A stretch of DNA of 13,228 nt from an uncultured Oscillospiraceae bacterium (lineage in GTDB: Bacteria; Bacillota_A; Clostridia; Oscillospirales; Oscillospiraceae). Positions 5,859 through 12,749 of the stretch are shown one piece after another. Positions within the stretch are counted from its first letter, which is position 1, and every line of letters starts with the position of its first letter. The stretch spans positions 1 through 13,228 of the forward strand of contig CANRMG010000032.1 of the NCBI GenBank assembly GCA_947631675.1, given 5' to 3'. A program made the translations under genes and the position numbers. Below the pieces are notes generated by a model, which ran no database searches, was not told where the DNA came from, and saw only the letters and a list, made by a program, of their open reading frames with translations.

Positions 5859-5884
5859 GCTGTGTCTCCGGGAAGGAAAACTGA

Positions 5885-6598
5885 ATGAACGAACTCATCC
5901 TGGCAGTCTCCGTGGTGTTCATCTTCGGGGCGGTGCTGCTGGCCTACCGGCTGTTCGGCGACATCGGCCTGTACGGCATGACGGTGACGGTGACCATCCT
6001 GTCCAACATCGAGGTCCTGATCCTGGTAGTGGCCTTCGGCATGGAGCAGACATTGGGCAACCTGCTGTTCGCCGCCACGTTCCTCATCACGGACATCCTC
6101 AGCGAGAATTCCGGCAAAAAGGCCGCCAACAAGGCGGTGTTCCTGGGCATATGCGCGTCGGTGTTCTTCGCCCTTTTGACCTACAGCTGGATGCTGTACG
6201 TCCCGGCGGAGAGCGACTGGGCCATGCCCTCCATCCGGGCCATCTTCTCCACCACGCCCCGCATGGTCCTGGCCAGCATGTCGGTATACGCCGTGAGCCA
6301 GTTTCTGGACGTGTGGCTCTACCACAAGTGGTGGGACTTCACGGACAAGAAGTTTGGCGACCACCGGAAGTTTTTATGGCTTCGCAACAACGGCTCCACC
6401 CTGGTGAGCCAGCTTGTGAACACGGTGCTGTTCAATCTGGCCGCCTTCGCGGGCATGGAGGGCTACACCCCCTCCCTTCTCACCAGCATCATCCTCTCCG
6501 GCTATGCCATCTACGTGGTGACCAGTCTGCTGGACACCCCGGCGGTGTACATCGCCCGGAAGATACACGACAAAAAAGCCACGCTCAGGGGAGCGTGA
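5885..6598 (+). CDS. Queuosine precursor transporter, YhhQ/VUT family
   Basis: A 237-aa polytopic membrane protein with about six hydrophobic segments. The family signature is FLITDILSENSGKKAANKAV (66-85), matching the TD-x-LSE-x-GKK pattern of VUT/YhhQ transporters; WLRNNGSTLVSQLVNT (165-180) and LLDTPAVYIARKI (215-227) near the C-terminus also fit. YhhQ-type proteins import preQ0, preQ1 or queuine, which cells use to build queuosine at the wobble position of certain tRNAs. Which precursor is imported here cannot be told. ATG 5885 follows GGAAGGA at about 7 bases. Expression appears controlled by a palindromic operator candidate and a structured leader. No queuosine biosynthesis genes are nearby, which fits salvage. 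A strong terminator ends the unit. Confidence 0.85.
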   Translation: MNELILAVSVVFIFGAVLLAYRLFGDIGLYGMTVTVTILSNIEVLILVVAFGMEQTLGNLLFAATFLITDILSENSGKKAANKAVFLGICASVFFALLTYSWMLYVPAESDWAMPSIRAIFSTTPRMVLASMSVYAVSQFLDVWLYHKWWDFTDKKFGDHRKFLWLRNNGSTLVSQLVNTVLFNLAAFAGMEGYTPSLLTSIILSGYAIYVVTSLLDTPAVYIARKIHDKKATLRGA

Positions 6599-6608
6599 CC
6601 GGCGGACC

Positions 6609-6651
6609 GGCCGGGCGGGATACCTTATCCCGTCCGGCCATTTTTTATTTT
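6609..6651 (+). terminator. Rho-independent terminator of the transporter gene
   Basis: GGCCGGGCGGGATA (6609-6622) and TATCCCGTCCGGCC (6626-6639) form a 14-bp stem with one wobble and a 3-base loop, followed by ATTTTTTATTTT (6640-6651). The T-run touches the stop codon of the convergent channel gene. There is no T-run in the minus direction. Confidence 0.9.
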
Positions 6652-7406
6652 CACTTCTTCGGCCGGTCCACCGCCCACAGGACCGTGCCCAGCCCCGCGC
6701 CGCCCAGGATATTGCCAACGGTGACGGGCAGCAGGTTCTTTACGAACATGGCTCCCCATGTGAGCCCCTCTGCGGCCGCGCCGTACCGCCCGGCGGCGAA
6801 GAGCCCCGCGGGGATGAAGAACATATTGGCCACGGAGTGTTCGTAGCCGCACAGCACGAACACCATCACCGGGAAGTAGAGGCATATGACCTTTCCCCCG
6901 GCGTCCTTCGCCGCCATGCCCATCCACACCGCCGCGCAGACCAGGATATTGCACAGCACGCCCCGCATGAGCGCCTCGCCGAAGGGCAGGGACACCTTCG
7001 TCACCGCCGTGGCCACCAGGGGCTCATACCAGGCCCCGAAGGCCCCGCCGTACACCGCCAGGGCCGCGATGAGAAGGCTCCCGGCAAAGTTGCCTATGTA
7101 CACCACGGCCCAGGCCGCGAGCATCTGCCCTGCGGTGATGCGCTTTTCCCACAGGGATATGACCATCAGGTTGTTGCCGGTGAACAGCTCACTTCCCACG
7201 ATGACCACCATGGCCAGCCCCGCCGGGAAGATGCAGGCCCCCGCCAGCTTTCCCGCCGCGGCGGAGCCGATGGACGAGGCCGCCCCGGCGAAGGCGATGA
7301 ACATCCCTGCCAGCACCGCCAGCAGGAACATCCTCCCCTTGGGCATAGTCGCCTTGTTGTACCCGGTCTCCACATAGGACGCGGCGATCTCCCTGGGCGT
7401 ATTCAT
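6651..7406 (-). CDS. Formate/nitrite transporter family channel (FocA/NirC-like)
   Basis: A 251-aa integral membrane protein with six predicted helices. FNT signatures are present: GSELFTGNNL (71-80), GNFAGSLLIA (105-114), GYEHSVANMFFIP (187-199) with the conserved channel His190, and GNILGG (231-236). Such pentameric channels move formate, nitrite, hydrosulfide or short-chain acids across the inner membrane. In a fermenting anaerobe formate is the likely cargo, but the sequence does not decide this. The frame extends 45 codons upstream of ATG 7406, but AGGGAGG lies 8 bases before this ATG and homologous sequence starts here, so the shorter form is chosen. It is a single-gene unit with its own promoter, convergent with the queuosine transporter. 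Confidence 0.88.
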   Translation of the reverse strand: MNTPREIAASYVETGYNKATMPKGRMFLLAVLAGMFIAFAGAASSIGSAAAGKLAGACIFPAGLAMVVIVGSELFTGNNLMVISLWEKRITAGQMLAAWAVVYIGNFAGSLLIAALAVYGGAFGAWYEPLVATAVTKVSLPFGEALMRGVLCNILVCAAVWMGMAAKDAGGKVICLYFPVMVFVLCGYEHSVANMFFIPAGLFAAGRYGAAAEGLTWGAMFVKNLLPVTVGNILGGAGLGTVLWAVDRPKK

Positions 7407-7422
7407 ATGCGTTCCTCCCTTC

Positions 7423-7493
7423 CGCGCCGCGAAAGTGCTTGCATTGGCGGCGCGTTGGCTGTAATATATTGGCAATAGCGGGCGCGTGCCCGC
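7423..7493 (-). other. Two GC-rich hairpins in the leader of the FNT channel gene
   Basis: CGCGCCGC (7423-7430) pairs with GCGGCGCG (7447-7454) across a 16-base loop, and GCGGGC/GCCCGC (7478-7483/7488-7493) forms a tighter hairpin close to the predicted transcript start. Between them is an AT-rich patch. No known riboswitch class is recognised. They may only stabilise the mRNA 5' end. Confidence 0.35.
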
Positions 7494-7499
7494 ATACAG

Positions 7500-7528
7500 A
7501 GTATAACATTTTTCGCCCTGCCCGTCTA
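7500..7528 (-). promoter_or_regulatory. Promoter of the FNT channel gene
   Basis: On the minus strand TAGACG (7523-7528), 17 bases, TATACT (7500-7505). The -35 is 4/6 and the -10 is 5/6. It would give a leader of about 85 nt. No convincing plus-strand promoter for lysA was found in the same 158-bp gap. Confidence 0.5.
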
Positions 7529-7564
7529 CAGCGGGGCGCACATGACATCTCGAGGTAATTTCCT

Positions 7565-8863
7565 ATGCTGCAACAGCCGAACCTTACTGTGAACGCGGCG
7601 GGCCATCTCTGCCTGGGGGGCGTGGACGTCCTGACCCTAGCGGAGAAGTACGGCACGCCCCTGTACCTGCTGGACGAAGACATGGTCCGGGAGCGGATGG
7701 CCCTGTACGTCTCCGCCATGGCGGAGCATTTTCCCGCCGGGAGCCGGCCCTACTATGCCTCCAAGGCCCTTTGCTGCAAGGAGCTGTGCCGCTGGGCGAA
7801 GGAGGAGGGCATGGGCCTGGACGCTGTGTCCTCCGGCGAGCTCTATACCGCCCTCGCCGCGGGCTTCCCGGCGGAGGATATATGCTTCCACGGCAACGCC
7901 AAGACGGAGGCGGACATCCGCTACGCCATAGACAGCGGCGTGGGCCTCATCGCCGCGGACGGCGAGGAGGAGCTAATACGCATCGACGCCGTCGCCGGCG
8001 AGCTGGGCCTGCGCCAGCAGGTGCTGCTGCGGGTGACGCCGGGCATCGATCCCCACACCTTCGCCGCCGTGAACACCGGCGTCATCGACGTGAAGTTCGG
8101 CGTGCCCATCCCCACGGGCCAGGCTCTGGCCGTGACGAAGAAGGCCCTGGCTCTGCCCCACGTCGACCTGGCGGGCTTCCACTGCCACGTGGGCTCCCAG
8201 ATCTTCGAGCCCGGCCCCTTCTGCCTGGAGGCGGACGTGATGGCCGCGTTCATGGACGAGGTGCGCCGCCAGACGGGCTATACCGCCTCTGTCCTCGACC
8301 TGGGCGGCGGCTTCGCCGTGGCCTATGAGGAGGGGGAGGTCTCTCCCGACTGCGCCGGGATGATCGCCGTAGTGGCCGGGCGGCTGAAGGAGAAGTGTGC
8401 CGCGCTCTCCTACCCCGTGCCCACGGTGTATATGGAGCCCGGCCGGGGCATCGTGGCCGCGGCGGGCGTGACCCTCTATACGGTGCAGAACGTGAAGTCC
8501 GTCCCCGGCGGGGCCTGCTATGTGGCCCTGGACGGGGGCATGGGCGACAACCCCCGCTACGCTCTCTACGGTGCCCGCCACAGCGCCGTGGCGGCGGACC
8601 GGGCCAATGAGCCCCAGACCCAGCGGGTGACTCTCGCGGGCCGCTGCTGCGAAAGCGGCGACCTCATCGGCGAGAACGTGGCCCTCCAGCCCGTCCGGGC
8701 TGGGGACAGGGTGGCCGTGCTGGTCACCGGCGCCTACAACTACTCCATGGCCTCCAACTACAACCGGGTCCCCCGGCCGCCCATGGCGGCCCTGCGGGGC
8801 GGCGCCGACCGGCTCATCGTCCGGGGGGAGACCCTGGAGGACATGGTGAGGTACGACCTATGA
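7565..8863 (+). CDS. lysA: Diaminopimelate decarboxylase
   Basis: This 432-aa cytoplasmic PLP enzyme makes L-lysine from meso-diaminopimelate, the last step of lysine synthesis. It has the alanine-racemase-like barrel followed by the C-terminal beta domain of fold-type III decarboxylases. The PLP lysine is Lys67 in YYASKA, HCHVGSQ lies at 206-212, the phosphate-binding LDLGGGF at 245-250, EPGRGIVAAAG at 291-301, the substrate-contacting Cys in CCESGD at 361-366, and GAYNYSMASNYN at 389-400. All expected active-site motifs are intact and the length is standard. ATG 7565 has a modest GAGGTAA ribosome binding site. Its TGA overlaps the next gene's ATG (ATGA), so the two are almost certainly one operon. 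No lysine riboswitch fits in the short upstream gap. Confidence 0.95.
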   Translation: MLQQPNLTVNAAGHLCLGGVDVLTLAEKYGTPLYLLDEDMVRERMALYVSAMAEHFPAGSRPYYASKALCCKELCRWAKEEGMGLDAVSSGELYTALAAGFPAEDICFHGNAKTEADIRYAIDSGVGLIAADGEEELIRIDAVAGELGLRQQVLLRVTPGIDPHTFAAVNTGVIDVKFGVPIPTGQALAVTKKALALPHVDLAGFHCHVGSQIFEPGPFCLEADVMAAFMDEVRRQTGYTASVLDLGGGFAVAYEEGEVSPDCAGMIAVVAGRLKEKCAALSYPVPTVYMEPGRGIVAAAGVTLYTVQNVKSVPGGACYVALDGGMGDNPRYALYGARHSAVAADRANEPQTQRVTLAGRCCESGDLIGENVALQPVRAGDRVAVLVTGAYNYSMASNYNRVPRPPMAALRGGADRLIVRGETLEDMVRYDL

Positions 8864-9537
8864 AGACCGTCGCCCTGCCGGGCTATGAGGAGAAGGTACA
8901 AAACTACGTGGCGGCCCTGCGGGCCCTGGACATAGAGCCCGTGGTGACCCTGGACACGGCGGACGCCGCCCGGTGCGACGGGCTGCTGCTGCCCGGCGGC
9001 GGGGACATCCACCCGGCCCGGTTCGGGGCGGAGAATGCCGGTTCCTTCGACATCGACCTTCTCCTGGACGAGGCCCAGATCGCCATATTGGAGGCCTTTG
9101 TTCAGACCCAGAAAGCCATCCTGGACTCCTTCGTCCAGACGCGGCGGCCCGTCCTGGGCATCTGTCGGGGCCACCAGCTCATAAACGTGTACTTCGGCGG
9201 AGATCTTATCCAGGACCTGCCCACGGCGGAGAGCCACAAGGCCCACGACCACGCCGACAGCGTCCACCCCACTGCCGTCGCGCCGGACAGCCTTTTGCAC
9301 CGGCTCTACGGCGGGGACGTGGCGGTCAACAGTTCCCACCATCAGGGCCTGGGCCGCATCGGCCAGGGCCTGCGCGTCACCGCCACGGCCCCGGATGGGG
9401 TCATCGAGGCGGTGGAGCATGAGTCTCTCCCCATCCTGGGTGTCCAGTTCAACCCGGAGCGCATGGCCTTCGCCCACGCCCGCCCCGACACGGCGGACGG
9501 CAGGCCCATATTTGAATGGCTCAAGAGCCAATTGTAA
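8860..9537 (+). CDS. Class I glutamine amidotransferase-like / gamma-glutamyl hydrolase-like protein (C26), altered active site
   Basis: This 225-aa protein is of the PuuD / gamma-glutamyl-GABA hydrolase family. It shows LLLPGGGDIHP (42-52), the nucleophile elbow LGICRGHQ (99-106) with Cys102, VNSSHHQG (156-163), and the C-terminal GVQFNPE (194-200). The family normally has His in that last motif (GVQWHPE or GVQFHPE). Here it is Asn198, with Glu200 retained, so the Cys-His-Glu triad seems incomplete. A second oddity is an 11-residue tandem duplication in the helix before the nucleophile strand (residues 75-96). The family hydrolyses gamma-glutamyl amide bonds; whether this member is a hydrolase at all is uncertain. 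It overlaps lysA by 4 bases, so the two are co-translated, suggesting a link to lysine or cell-wall peptide metabolism, which is inference. Confidence 0.82.
   Translation: MKTVALPGYEEKVQNYVAALRALDIEPVVTLDTADAARCDGLLLPGGGDIHPARFGAENAGSFDIDLLLDEAQIAILEAFVQTQKAILDSFVQTRRPVLGICRGHQLINVYFGGDLIQDLPTAESHKAHDHADSVHPTAVAPDSLLHRLYGGDVAVNSSHHQGLGRIGQGLRVTATAPDGVIEAVEHESLPILGVQFNPERMAFAHARPDTADGRPIFEWLKSQL
9082..9147 (+). repeat. In-frame 33-bp tandem duplication, diverged
   Basis: Two adjacent 33-base units (9082-9114 and 9115-9147) encode AILEAFVQTQK and AILDSFVQTRR. By my count 22 of 33 bases match, and most differences are at third positions. The copy is therefore old and has kept its protein sequence, not a fresh slippage error. 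Confidence 0.8.
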
Positions 9538-9546
9538 AATACATTA

Positions 9547-9576
9547 TTATCCCGGACGGAGAACCGTCCGGGATAA
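9547..9576. terminator. Terminator shared by the amidotransferase-like gene and the endonuclease gene
   Basis: A 13-bp perfect stem TTATCCCGGACGG / CCGTCCGGGATAA with loop AGAA. On the plus side it is followed by GCATTTTAT, on the minus side by an AT-rich run. It lies 9 bases after one stop and 5 bases after the convergent one. It marks the point where GC-rich host sequence gives way to AT-rich sequence. Confidence 0.75.
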
Positions 9577-9581
9577 GCATT

Positions 9582-10466
9582 TTATGTGAAATTCCAAATA
9601 TCTTCAACTAAAAGATAGTCCAGTGTATGAATTGTTTTCCTTAAAAGCGGGTCTTCTCTCATCACAGGTCTCATATCGCAGTAATATACTCCATCAAGCG
9701 GATTAAGCTTTATCGTATATCCCTTATAATGCCCAGTCAAGAATGTAGTATTTACACCATAATGTGGTTCTGCTCCTTTTCTTTGAACATCATTAAGAAA
9801 TACAGCAAAATGTGGCATATTAGTCTCAGTCAATCGATTATAAAGAAATTTATCGATAAAAATCTTATCCAGTCTATCTTTACTTGATGTTTTTACTGAC
9901 CCTATTGCTTTGAGTTCATCCTGTTCACAAACCATCAGATCGTGTTGATAAGTCATAGAAAACAATGTCTCTCCACCTGAGACTATTGGCACCTGCACGG
10001 TCCCGCTTCGCGCGTCAATACCCATTTCAATAAGTATTTGCCGAATAAACTGTTCAAACAAATCGCCATTGATTTTCCGAGCCCGATTGGTTTCCCTCGT
10101 CGGCAAAGCATCCAAGGTCGCACCTATGCTTTGCTGACAAGTATACACAAAGCGATTGATCAGGCTTCGCGTTTCCATGTCTTCTCTCAGTTCTCTCATG
10201 CAGGGGAGTGCAGTTAACGAGACATTTCTTGCGTTGTCAAAATCTTCCACAGATAGCATTAAACTGCTGTTGATTGGGCGCGTTACCGCATATGCTCCTT
10301 CATTGCCATATTGGAAAAATCGATAGTTATTTTCATTGCATGAAACGATGACAGCCTGCAGCCCATCTTGTATGTATTCTAAATATCGCTGACAAAATGT
10401 AGCATAGTCCTCAACGGTAAGAAAATTATCCTTGTGACAAGCATAATCAATCAATTGATGTAGCAT
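9582..10466 (-). CDS. Type II restriction endonuclease, PD-(D/E)XK-like
   Basis: A 294-aa protein, AT-rich gene. The C-terminal half carries a nuclease-like core: INGDLFEQFIRQILIEMGI (132-150, Glu138), SMTYQHDLMV (170-179, Asp176), then IGSVKTSSKDRLDKIFIDKF (188-207). Lys192 stands in an S-x-K setting and an acidic residue (Asp205) falls 13 positions later. In Cfr10I, NgoMIV and EcoRII-type enzymes the acidic residue is likewise displaced downstream of the lysine, and KTxxKDR is typical of that group. This match is by eye. The N-terminal ~120 residues are unrecognised and may bind DNA. Its ATG overlaps the methyltransferase stop (TAATG), so modification enzyme is made first. Pairing with a methyltransferase makes the restriction role strong; recognition site unknown. 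Confidence 0.75.
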   Translation of the reverse strand: MLHQLIDYACHKDNFLTVEDYATFCQRYLEYIQDGLQAVIVSCNENNYRFFQYGNEGAYAVTRPINSSLMLSVEDFDNARNVSLTALPCMRELREDMETRSLINRFVYTCQQSIGATLDALPTRETNRARKINGDLFEQFIRQILIEMGIDARSGTVQVPIVSGGETLFSMTYQHDLMVCEQDELKAIGSVKTSSKDRLDKIFIDKFLYNRLTETNMPHFAVFLNDVQRKGAEPHYGVNTTFLTGHYKGYTIKLNPLDGVYYCDMRPVMREDPLLRKTIHTLDYLLVEDIWNFT

Positions 10467-11449
10467 TATCGAATCGATTCCCTTCTCTTTACATTTTCTC
10501 TGTCATACATAATCCAATCACTAATCGTCTTTTGTATCACGTGATCGATTCTATTGATTGCCCATGTATTATACTCTGGATTTATCTCACATCCTATCCA
10601 GCGCCGTTCTAATTGTTCGGCTACTACTAACGTCGTTCCAGAGCCAGAAAAAGGGTCTAAAACAATATCTCCCGGGTTACTCGTCGCCAACACGAGCTTT
10701 CGGAGGAGCTCTTCCGGTTTTTGTGTAGGATGTTTTGTTTTTTCACCCATACCATTACATGTCGTAGGAATATCTATCACATCTTTTGGTTTTGCCCCTA
10801 ATGGATTTGGTTTCCACGTTATTTCTTGCCGTTTACCTTTCCCATATTGACTTGATTCTGCTTGTGGGTGAGCAGGATACTTCAATGTATGTGCGTTATA
10901 TGGAATGCGTATCTCATCAATATTCATCGTAAAGCACTTTGACTTGCGCAATAATAAAATACTTTCATGAGACCGACCCCAATCCAGCCCCAAGTTCGCT
11001 TTATTTTTATAGTGCCATATCAACCAACGGCATCCGTTAAAATACTTCATTGCTGGGTGCTTCAAATCTGCTAACACTTCAGTAAATCCGCATATCAAAA
11101 GTGTACCAGACGGTTTTAAAACCCGAGCCGCCTCACGAATCCAATTCATTGACCACTCAATATACTGTTCCTGTGATTTGAACACATCCCAATCCTCCTT
11201 ACCTATGTTATAGGGCGGATCAGAGAAAACCATGTCTATACATCCATTTGGGATATGTTTCAACCAATTAATTGAATCTTCTTCAAACAGAAGTCCATTT
11301 TTCCTACAATATTGCGGATGCAGCAGCTCTTGTTCTTGCGCGCAAATGACATCATGAAAGACTGAAGATTCGTTTAACAAACACTGCATACTGCTTTCAG
11401 GAAAAAGCAAGGGTTCCTGCGTGACCTCTGGTTGTTTTTTTCTAGGCAT
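10466..11449 (-). CDS. DNA methyltransferase, beta class (DPPY), probably N6-adenine
   Basis: A 327-aa amino-methyltransferase with motif order IV then I, defining the beta class. The catalytic motif is MVFSDPPYNIG (73-83), followed by WIREAARVLKPSGTLLICG (103-121), a long variable target-recognition stretch (about 125-235), KTKHPTQKPEELLRKLV (237-253), and the AdoMet-binding LDPFSGSGTT (264-273) with GCEINPEY (286-293). DPPY, not SPPY, favours N6-methyladenine over N4-methylcytosine. It protects the host from the coupled endonuclease. ATG 11449 follows GGAGGGG at 7 bases. Only 26 bases separate it from the upstream permease gene and no strong promoter is visible, so read-through from that operon may contribute to its expression. 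No controller (C) protein gene is present. Confidence 0.92.
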   Translation of the reverse strand: MPRKKQPEVTQEPLLFPESSMQCLLNESSVFHDVICAQEQELLHPQYCRKNGLLFEEDSINWLKHIPNGCIDMVFSDPPYNIGKEDWDVFKSQEQYIEWSMNWIREAARVLKPSGTLLICGFTEVLADLKHPAMKYFNGCRWLIWHYKNKANLGLDWGRSHESILLLRKSKCFTMNIDEIRIPYNAHTLKYPAHPQAESSQYGKGKRQEITWKPNPLGAKPKDVIDIPTTCNGMGEKTKHPTQKPEELLRKLVLATSNPGDIVLDPFSGSGTTLVVAEQLERRWIGCEINPEYNTWAINRIDHVIQKTISDWIMYDRENVKRRESIR

Positions 11450-11475
11450 AGTAGGCCCCTCCAGATTAAACCGCG

Positions 11476-12735
11476 TTATTCTCTTCTCAACGCATCAATT
11501 GGATTCAGATTCGCCGCCTTCACGGCGGGGATCATGCCGAAGATGACGCCGATGAACATGGAAAACAGCACCGCCACCGCGATGGCCGGATAGCTCACGG
11601 CGGTTGGCGTCCCCATGGCCGAGGCGATGAACCGGCTCAGGCCCAGCCCCGCCGCCACGCCCAGCATCCCGCCGATGCTGGTAAGGGCCGCCGCCTCCGT
11701 CAGAAACTGCCAGAGGATGCGGCGCTTCCTCGCGCCGATGGCCTTTTTCAGGCCGATCTCCCGGGTCCGCTCCGTGACCGTCACCAGCATGATGTTCATC
11801 ACGCCGATGCCGCCCACCAGAAGGGATATGCCCGCGATCCAGAGAAGCTGGTTGTTGGTGGCGTTGGAGAACTCCTGCAGCTTGGCCGCCTGGCCCATCA
11901 GGTCGTCGCTCTTGTAGGCGAAGCTGCCGTTCGATGCGGTGATCTGGCTCTTGGTGAGAAGGTCCTCTGCCTGCTGGCCGATGGCCGTCATGTCGTCGGT
12001 GCTGGCGGCCTTCAGGATGACCGCCTGGGGCTCGTCGAAGGCGAAGGGGATGGGCCATGCGGCCAGGGGGATGAACACCCGCCCGCCGGAGTCCCCGGCG
12101 TACATCTGGTAGTCCTGGACCGTCTCGATGGCGTAATCGGACCGGGCGCTCTCGCTCATCACGCCCACCACGGTGAAGGGCTCCTGCTTGATCTCCAGTA
12201 TCTGCCCGATGGGGTCCACCCCCTCGAACAGGCTGGACGCCGCCCCGGCGTCCAGGATGGCCACCTTCCGAAACTTATCGAAGTCCTCCTGCAGGAAGTT
12301 CCGGCCGCAGGTGAGCTTATAGCCCGCGGCGGCGAAGTAGGCCCCGTCCACGCCGTAGACGTCGCCGGTATAGCTCTTGTTCTGGTAGCAGACCTCACCG
12401 TTATAGCTGCTGCGTTTGCAGTAGAGGCTCACGGACACCACGTTGTCCAGCTCCTCCAGTTCCTTCTTCGTCTCCTCGGACACGGGCAGCACCCCCTCCG
12501 GGGCGGGCTGCCACTCGGAGATGGTGTAGGGGTAGGTGTCCTGGTACAGCTGCACGGTGACGGCGTTGGTGCCGGAGCCGATGAGGCTCTCCTTGATCTG
12601 GTCGTTGGTGCCCTTGATGGTGGACACGATGGTGATGATGGCGGCGATGCCGATGATGATGCCCAGCATGGTCAGGAATGACCGCATCTTATGGCCCCAT
12701 ATGCCTTGGAACGCCAGGGATATGTTCTCAAACAT
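11476..12735 (-). CDS. MacB-like ABC transporter permease (FtsX domain)
   Basis: A 419-aa protein with the MacB topology: one N-terminal helix (about 19-40, after KMRSFLTMLGIIIGI), a large extracytoplasmic core domain (about 41-290), then three helices at about 297-320, 344-368 and 382-404. The cytoplasmic loop VTERTREIGLKKAIGA (320-335) and terminal ANLNPIDALRRE are hallmarks of the family. With an adaptor and an ATPase such permeases export peptides, antibiotics or lipids. ATG 12735 follows AGGAGG. It starts 14 bases after the adaptor gene, so they form an operon. The last eleven codons are AT-rich, unlike the rest, implying that the 3' tip was exchanged when the restriction cassette arrived. 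Protein end still matches the family. Substrate unknown. Confidence 0.92.
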   Translation of the reverse strand: MFENISLAFQGIWGHKMRSFLTMLGIIIGIAAIITIVSTIKGTNDQIKESLIGSGTNAVTVQLYQDTYPYTISEWQPAPEGVLPVSEETKKELEELDNVVSVSLYCKRSSYNGEVCYQNKSYTGDVYGVDGAYFAAAGYKLTCGRNFLQEDFDKFRKVAILDAGAASSLFEGVDPIGQILEIKQEPFTVVGVMSESARSDYAIETVQDYQMYAGDSGGRVFIPLAAWPIPFAFDEPQAVILKAASTDDMTAIGQQAEDLLTKSQITASNGSFAYKSDDLMGQAAKLQEFSNATNNQLLWIAGISLLVGGIGVMNIMLVTVTERTREIGLKKAIGARKRRILWQFLTEAAALTSIGGMLGVAAGLGLSRFIASAMGTPTAVSYPAIAVAVLFSMFIGVIFGMIPAVKAANLNPIDALRRE

Positions 12736-12749
12736 ACGACCGCCTCCTG

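Larger units (their letters stand above)
9577..11510. other. AT-rich horizontally acquired restriction-modification island
   Basis: Base and codon use change sharply at both ends: AT-rich codons such as AAA, TTT, ATT, AGA inside, GCC/CTG/GGC outside. The left edge is the shared terminator. The right edge is within the last codons of the MacB-like permease gene, where style switches near 11510. No integrase, transposase or direct repeats were seen, which points to recombination and not a self-mobile element. Confidence 0.65.

Noticed and set aside
6651..7541. Longer FNT channel start at 7541
   Set aside because: The extra 45 codons span the predicted promoter and GC hairpins and do not resemble the family; ATG 7406 has a good ribosome binding site.
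7407..7564. Lysine riboswitch ahead of lysA
   Set aside because: The gap is too short for the five-helix L-box aptamer and its hairpins belong to the opposite-strand transcript.
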